Shown piece by piece: positions 58,927 through 64,000 of a stretch of 64,000 bases of DNA. Position 1 is the first letter of the stretch; every line of letters begins with the position of its first letter. Source of the DNA: Datura wrightii (Eukaryota; Streptophyta; Magnoliopsida; Solanales; Solanaceae). The stretch covers positions 28,688,001 to 28,752,000 of the forward strand of contig JASDFA010000027.1 of the NCBI GenBank assembly GCA_035772735.1, in the 5' to 3' direction. The notes under the pieces were generated by a model, which worked only from the letters and a program-made list of their open reading frames with translations, did no database searches and was not told the origin of the DNA. The translations under genes were made by a program, and so were the position numbers.

Positions 58927-60655
58927 GCATCTCCGAATCGCCCCATCAGCACATATGCAAAATAAGTAGGGCTCATCCCAGAAAAACTTCCACACATTAG
59001 ACATGAACTTCTTCCGCTGGTGGAAACATAAGTGCTCCGATACAACATCGCTCACCAGATAATTAGCAAAGTCTGCAAACCATGAGATGATATCTTGTGA
59101 GGCTGCTAACTCTTGCTCGTTAGGGAATGCATCATCTATGCCGCACTTATCTCGAAGTGTTGCATCAGGTTCCAATCTTGATAAGTGATTCTCCACCTGG
59201 TTTTTAGTCTTTTTTCGGTCTTTTACCTCAAACTTGAACTCTTGTAGTAGCAGAACCCATCGAATCAACCATGGCTTGTCATCCTTCTTTGCCATCAGAT
59301 ACCTCAAAGTTGCATGGTATGTATGGACTATCACCTTAGTTCCAAGAAAGTATGCCCGAAACTTCTCAAATGCAAAAACTACACCAACAACTCCTATTCT
59401 ATCACGGTGTAATTTTTCTGAGCTGCATTAGGAGCCTTGCTAGCGTAATAAATAGGATGGAAAATATTTTCACACCTCTGGTCCAACACATCTCCCAGGG
59501 CCACTCCACTAGCAACATACATAACCTCGAATGGTAAAGACCAGTCAAGTGCCACTATAATCGGGGCAGTGTTCAATCTCTCTTTTAGGCATTCAAACGC
59601 CTTTAGACATGCCTCATCAAAAACAAACTTCACCTCTTTATCAAGTAGTTTACATAAAGGATGTGCAATCTTTTAGAAGTCCTTGATGAATCTCCTGTAA
59701 AACCCTGCATGACCCAAAAAGCTTCGAACACTTTTCACAAAAATTGGAGGTGGTAGACTAGAAATTACTTCGATCTTTGCCCTGTCCACCCCAATACCCT
59801 TACCAGAAATCTTGTGCCCTAGCACTATACCTTCTTTGACCATGAAATGACACTTTTTCCAGTTCAGTACCAAGTTGGTCTCTTCACATCTATGAAACAC
59901 CTTGCTCAAATGAGCTAAACAATCCTCGAATGAATCTCCCACTATTGAAAAGTCACCCATAAAGACTTCAATGGTGTCCTCCACAATGTCAGAAAATATG
60001 GACATCATGCAACGCTGAAAAGTGGCGGGTGCGTTACATAACCTGAACAACATCCTCTTTAATGCAAATGTACCATATGGACAGGTGAAAGTGGTTATCT
60101 CTTGGTCTTTGGGGACTATAGATATCTATGATTGTACCCTAAATAAACATCAAGAAAACAATACCATCCTCTACCTGCAAGTCGATCTAGCATCTGGTCC
60201 ATGAATGGAATAGGAAAGTGATCTTTTTGAGTCCAACGGTTCAACTTCCTATAATCCATGCATACTCTCCAACTGGTGACTGGTCTGAGCGGAATGAGCT
60301 CATTGTTAGCATTTGGGACCACTGTGATTCCTCCCTTCTTCAGTACACACTGATCTGGGCTCACCCATTTGCTGTCAGCAACAGGGTAAACCACACCCGC
60401 ATCCAACCACTTGATGATTTCCTTCTTGACCACCTCTTGCATAGGTGGATTCAACCTATGCTGATGCTCAATGATCGGAATATAATATGGCTCAAGCTGG
60501 ATCTTATGAGTGCAAGTACCGGCTGGGATTCCAATAATGTCTGCAATGGTCCACCCTATGAATTTTTTGTATCTCTTCAAAATGGAGACCAAAGCCTCTA
60601 TTTGCCATTCCTCCAAGTCAGCTACAACAATGACCGATAAAGTGTTACCAATTCC
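58927..60655 (-). pseudogene. element C reverse transcriptase and RNase H (right part of the interrupted pol)
   Basis: The RT finger/palm (60655-60116) includes KKFIGWTIADIIGIPAG and WRVCMDYRKLN. The next piece (60053-59673) has CNAPATFQRCMMSIF and FMGDF at residues 31-35, where FMDDF is expected (Gly codon 59955-59957; E keeps FMDDF). RNase H (59633-58927) shows MYVASG instead of a CDAS-type motif and HTYHA instead of a YTDHA-type motif, so two more acids are gone, then AKKDDKPWLIRWVLLLQEF and NHLSRLEPD. Frameshifts lie near 60110 and 59650. The left neighbour is B; integrase continues at 40802. RT and RNase H are inactive. Confidence 0.85.
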
Positions 60656-61670
60656 CAAAAAATAATACATGCATTAAACCCCGTTCAAGAATCACTAAGT
60701 GTTTAACCTATGTGTGTTAATTCATCATGGTTCCCATAACCCTAGTTATGGGTTTAGCTACTCATGCTTGAATAATCACAATCACAAAATATATAATAAA
60801 TCATAATTGTAATTTACAAAAACTCGTAGAAGAAAACCACGTGTATTGAATAAAATTCCACAACTGATGAACAAAACTTCAATGTCATTTGATTCCCAAA
60901 ATCAAGAACAAAATTACAAACTTTGTTTCTTGAACTAAGAAAGATTGTTCGCAACGCTAAACTCCACGTGAAAGTAGTAAAAATAAACTGTACCTGGAAA
61001 ATAAACCTAAATATTGTATTTATAGTTCGAAACTAATCTTATCCTAACTAAAATTGGATTCCAGGTCGACAGGGGTAACAGGCCAAGTAAGAACTCGTTA
61101 AGTCTCCTAACGAGTCGTGATTAGCGAAAATCAATCGTCCTCAACAGTAGGCCCAGTCTTGGTGACGGGTCACCTAACGACTCGTCGTGTCAGGGGAACG
61201 AGCCATTAGGCCTCTCGTGGTCTTGGTTCTTTAGAATTCCAGCGCATACGACTATTCATACCAGTGCTCTCATGACGAGTCGTCCAATCATCTGATGACT
61301 CGTTACGTCTTCCGTTGCCTTCACTGGGTATTTTTCAGAAATCATCTTCCCAGCCTTCACTACTGGCTGAACGACTCGTTACCAGATGTAATGAGTCGTG
61401 CCTTTAACTCGTGATGTGCACTGGTTCCTTTTCACAAAATTTCATTGCTTCCCACGACTCCAGGCACGAGTGGTGCATTGAGACAATGACTCGTGGCCTG
61501 GGCATCAGCCTTCAGTTCAGTCCATTTATGCCTTACTTTGACTATTTCCCGTTCGGAACCTATTTTTCTGCAACATTTAACACAACACATCATATCTACA
61601 TAAACATACCCGAAATTTACATATTTTCTTAGTTTTAAGCATTGAAGTGCCGTAAACTCATGACACATCA
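60656..61670 (-). repeat. element C 5' LTR, truncated
   Basis: It aligns with 25727-26730 of the 3' LTR: the same ATGCATTAAACCCCG, TATTTATAG and ACGASTCGT array, ending ATGACACATCA. It stops abruptly at an AAAATAATA word shared with the LTR, after which RT sequence begins, so U5, primer site, gag and protease are deleted. Confidence 0.75.
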
Positions 61671-61675
61671 GTCAT

Positions 61676-63160
61676 GACTTTCAATACGGTGGTCAAATAG
61701 CTACTGCTCCTCTCTCTTGCGTCTACTAGGTACAAATTATTTTCCTCTACATTGGACTCCATTCTAAGTATCTGCCGCTCAATGCCATGCACTAATCATT
61801 GTCAAGTCTTTGCTTTAACCCTGTTGATATTTGCCCCATTCCTTGCTCCAACTGTTTGATAAGGGATGAATGCAATTCAACCAACTTACCCATACTAGAA
61901 AGCTCTTCATGCATTTTGTTTACACCTAATTTTTGTGGACTCAAGATTTATTAGGACCTGGATAAGTATGGATTCTATCTTGGCATCTCTAGAGTCATTT
62001 GTTGGCGGTCCCTGTTTCTCCAATTGCCTTGTTCTCCTCCACTGTAGCCTGACCTGTCATAGTTATAATGGTTCCGACCTTGATTCCCGTAGTTGTGCTG
62101 CTAGGTGCCTAGATTAGACACTGGGGTACAAGTTGGAAATCCTCCATGCGATAGTTAGCAAAATTAGCCTCTTCTTCATAATGGGGGTAATAGTAGTCAT
62201 ACCTGGATGTCTCCTTTTACATGTTAACTGCTTGCACCTTTTGTGCGTTTATAGTGGCCAAGTGCTTGGTGATTAATTCCACCTGAGCTTTTATATGGGC
62301 CATGTCTTAATCACATTCCATCTCTCTTCTCTATAACTTGGCTGGAATTCCCCTTGAGTGGTTTATAACTACAGTTTCAGACTCAATAATGTGCCAGGCC
62401 CTGTTAGTCTTCGCAAACTTGTCTAGTATCTCATTGGCCTCCATGAAAGTGTGCACCATAATTGACCCTTATGCCATGTTGTTAGCAATAAATTTGTCTA
62501 TAAAGTTGAGTGACCTATAGAATATTTCCAGAAAAACTTCTTCTGGATGCTTATGATTTGGGCACTGCTTTAATTACTTTTTAAACCTGAGCCAAGCCTC
62601 ATGCAGAGCTTTCCCCGCTATCCGTCTAAAGTTATTTATCTCATCCCTTAATTGAATCATCCGTTAAGGTGGGAAAAATCTCTCCAAGAAGGCTACAGTA
62701 AACTCTTCTTAGGTGGTAATGGACTCATCTAGAAGCTCATTTAGCCACACTATCGCTTCCCTTGTTAGAGAGGATGGACACAACCTAAGCCTGATAGCCT
62801 CTTGTCACCCCTAGTAGTTTATAAGCTTTACATATTCCAGTGAAATTGATTAAATGCTTATTGAGATTTTCTCCACTTAGTCCTTTAAATAGCCCCTTCA
62901 TTCTCAGTACCTGAATCATAGTACTAGTAATGTCGAATTTAGCATTCACTAGTAGAGCGGGTGGCACTATCGCTCCGGTAAAGCCAACCTCATCCAGATC
63001 AATATGCTCTCCATAGAGATCATCTCTCTTGACCTACCGATCTTGTTAGGCCTGTTCAGTCATTTGTAGGGCTTCTGCTGCTATTCTTTCGTTAGCCCCT
63101 CCCATAGGAAAAGGTTGATTGATCTGATTTGATCTACCATGTCCTGTGAAGAATCAAGAA
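61676..63160 (-). pseudogene. element E gag remnant
   Basis: Minus-strand fragments resemble Athila-like gag. A 60-codon open stretch at 62967-62785 reads LNKHLINFTGICKAYKLLGV. The RFFPP-like capsid block lies near 62670-62690 and a Gln/Asn-rich tail with a knuckle-like Cys/His region near 62080-62190. Many stops and frameshifts are present. It ends at the insertion point of C. Confidence 0.6.
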
Positions 63161-63234
63161 TAAACAAAAATGTAAATAATGTAATATGGACTACAAGCCT
63201 AATTTAAACACCAATTAACTATTTCAACACTGTA

Positions 63235-63252
63235 TTCCCCAGAACAGCGCCA
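63235..63252 (-). promoter_or_regulatory. degenerate primer binding site of element E
   Basis: The minus strand reads TGGCGCTGTTCTGGGGAA, the tRNA-Asp type with three or four changes, 5 bases from the LTR edge. Confidence 0.6.
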
Positions 63253-63257
63253 AAATT

Positions 63258-64000
63258 TGATCCCATAGAGATCAGGAAAGAAATAATATGTTAACTATTT
63301 CAATATTGTATACCTTATTATGAAGTATAAAGCGGCCACTATCAAATATAGTAACCCAACTAGGTTAGGGTCAATCCCACAGGAAATAGGGAAGAAATAA
63401 TATATTAATTATGAGTAAATCAACCTGTAGTTTAGGGATGCGTATCGCTCGATTTGGTTCAATTTTTAAAGTTATTGTTATTGATTTGTAGACATGATAA
63501 ACTGTTAAAGAACCATTAAGATATCAGTTAATCGGTTATTGGTTAATCGGTTATTGATCATTACCGGTACGGTTATCATGTTAACCATTAAGATCATACA
63601 TGAAAAATCTCATAAGTCATAAGTATGTCTAGCTAGAAAAAAGTAGGTGAAAAGACAAAAAATATATAGAACTAGCTCAACTAAAGCAATCAACTTTAAT
63701 TTAGATTAAAACACTATCCCCTTCACTTTTCATCGACACTCATTTCATCTTCTCGTTTGGATACTTTATACATTGAAGGCTAAAATTATAATTTAATAAA
63801 TTATTATCGGGTTATCGGTTCACCTGTTAAAAAAGTGGTCAAACCGATAACCGAACCAATAACCCAATAACTTCGAATAGTAAATTGATAATCAAAGCGT
63901 TAAACCAATAACTCGAATTAGTAATCCAATAACTCAATTATCGGTTTGGATTATTGATTTAACCGTTAATTTTCACACCCCTACTGTAGTCAATATTTTG
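63258..64000 (-). repeat. element E 5' LTR, partial (runs off the window), with a hAT insertion
   Basis: It shares ATGAAGTATAAAG and the U5 block TAGGGTCAATCCCACAGG with the left LTR. The first 50 bases are rearranged: an AAGAAATAATATGTTAA segment occurs twice (about 63277 and, as a variant, 63392), and TTAACTATTTCAA also recurs at 63217 and 63283. The remainder lies outside the window. Confidence 0.6.
63433..63983. mobile_element. hAT-like MITE inserted in the E 5' LTR
   Basis: 551 bp. The ends are TAGGGATGCG and (reverse complement) TAGGGGTGTG. The 8-bp target duplication is CTGTAGTT (63425-63432) and CTGTAGTC (63984-63991), 7 of 8 identical. The uninterrupted LTR at 16880 reads CTGCAGTC, confirming an empty site. 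The interior has repeated ATCGGTTATTGG-type words and no transposase. Confidence 0.8.

Larger units (their letters stand above)
25120..61670 (-). mobile_element. element C: Athila-like Ty3/gypsy retrotransposon, inserted in E
   Basis: The outer edges are a 3' LTR (25120-26730) and a truncated 5' LTR (60656-61670). Minus-strand order: RT, RNase H, [element B], integrase, two-hairpin elements, internal promoter-like block, 3' ORF, 3' tail interrupted by element F, then the 3' LTR. LTR termini are TGATGT...ACATCA. Flanks TTCAC and GTCAT agree at 3 of 5 positions, so the target duplication is weak; nesting is instead shown by E gag and E pol lying on opposite sides. Gag and protease are deleted. 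Several catalytic residues are lost, so C is dead. Confidence 0.7.
16694..64000 (-). mobile_element. element E: outermost Athila-like Ty3/gypsy retrotransposon (extends past the window)
   Basis: Read on the minus strand it runs 5' LTR (from 63258, leaving the window), primer site, gag remnants, an interruption by element C, then PR-RT-RNase H remnants at 25119-22361, the G1/G2 LTR insertion, a 3' tail with polypurine tract and the 3' LTR. The two LTRs share a block beginning ATGAAGTATAAAG (16776 and 63308) and a CAACCTGYAGT motif. The RT fragments match those of C in order and wording. Integrase is missing, probably lost with the G1/G2 insertion. E is the oldest element here by nesting order, and is broken by several frameshifts and stops. 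Confidence 0.7.

Noticed and set aside
25115..61675. Perfect target duplication for element C
   Set aside because: TTCAC versus GTCAT agree at 3 of 5 positions; the insertion is inferred from LTR ends and from the split of E.

Overview
The window is a piece of a large, repeat-rich eudicot nuclear genome. The retrotransposon families, the AT-rich spacers and the C2H2 gene fit Solanaceae best, but that assignment is inference. Only one credible host gene is present: a single-exon C2H2 zinc-finger repressor of the SUPERMAN/TAC1 type on the minus strand at 2588-3052. Up to about 11.9 kb the rest is AT-rich spacer with small DNA transposons (hAT-like, CACTA-like and unclassified MITEs). From 11.9 kb to the right edge almost everything is LTR retrotransposon.

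The right three quarters resolve into a nest, named here by letter. E is the outermost: an Athila-like Ty3/gypsy element on the minus strand, with its 3' LTR at about 16694-18117, PR-RT-RNase H remnants at 22361-25119, gag remnants at 61676-63160, and a 5' LTR starting at 63258 and leaving the window. C, Athila-like and minus strand (25120-61670), sits inside E. F (27268-34974, plus strand, TSD CTTAA) and B (40803-58921, minus strand, TSD GGCAC) sit inside C. A (44579-54950, minus strand, TSD CACAC), a Tekay/Del-like chromovirus, sits inside B. A separate inverted pair of chromovirus-like LTRs (G1 and G2, 18456-22360) interrupts E, and a 2.5-kb solo LTR (14178-16683) lies to its left. E, C, B and A share one orientation and form a four-deep nest.

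B and F are siblings that encode only gag and protease. They have no reverse transcriptase, RNase H or integrase, yet both have paired LTRs, a tRNA-Asp-type primer site and perfect 5-bp target duplications, so they must have used enzymes supplied by another element. C has the full pol order but has lost catalytic acids in RT, RNase H and integrase.

The most interesting signals are non-coding. (1) A 48-nt two-hairpin RNA element with a constant 15-nt spacer and compensatory base-pair changes lies downstream of the coding region in B, in F and, twice, in C. (2) CpG-rich odd palindromes are packed just upstream of the LTR TATA boxes and are shared between unrelated lineages: a CGTG-N-CACG module in chromovirus A and in the Athila-like B and F, and ACGA-S-TCGT arrays in Athila-like C and chromovirus-like G1/G2. 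(3) Element C seems to carry a second, internal promoter-like unit, with its own ACGASTCGT array, before its 3' ORF. (4) Premature stops are mostly CAG to TAG, and CGA to TGA where a conserved residue can be judged, the footprint expected from methylated-cytosine decay in CHG and CG contexts.
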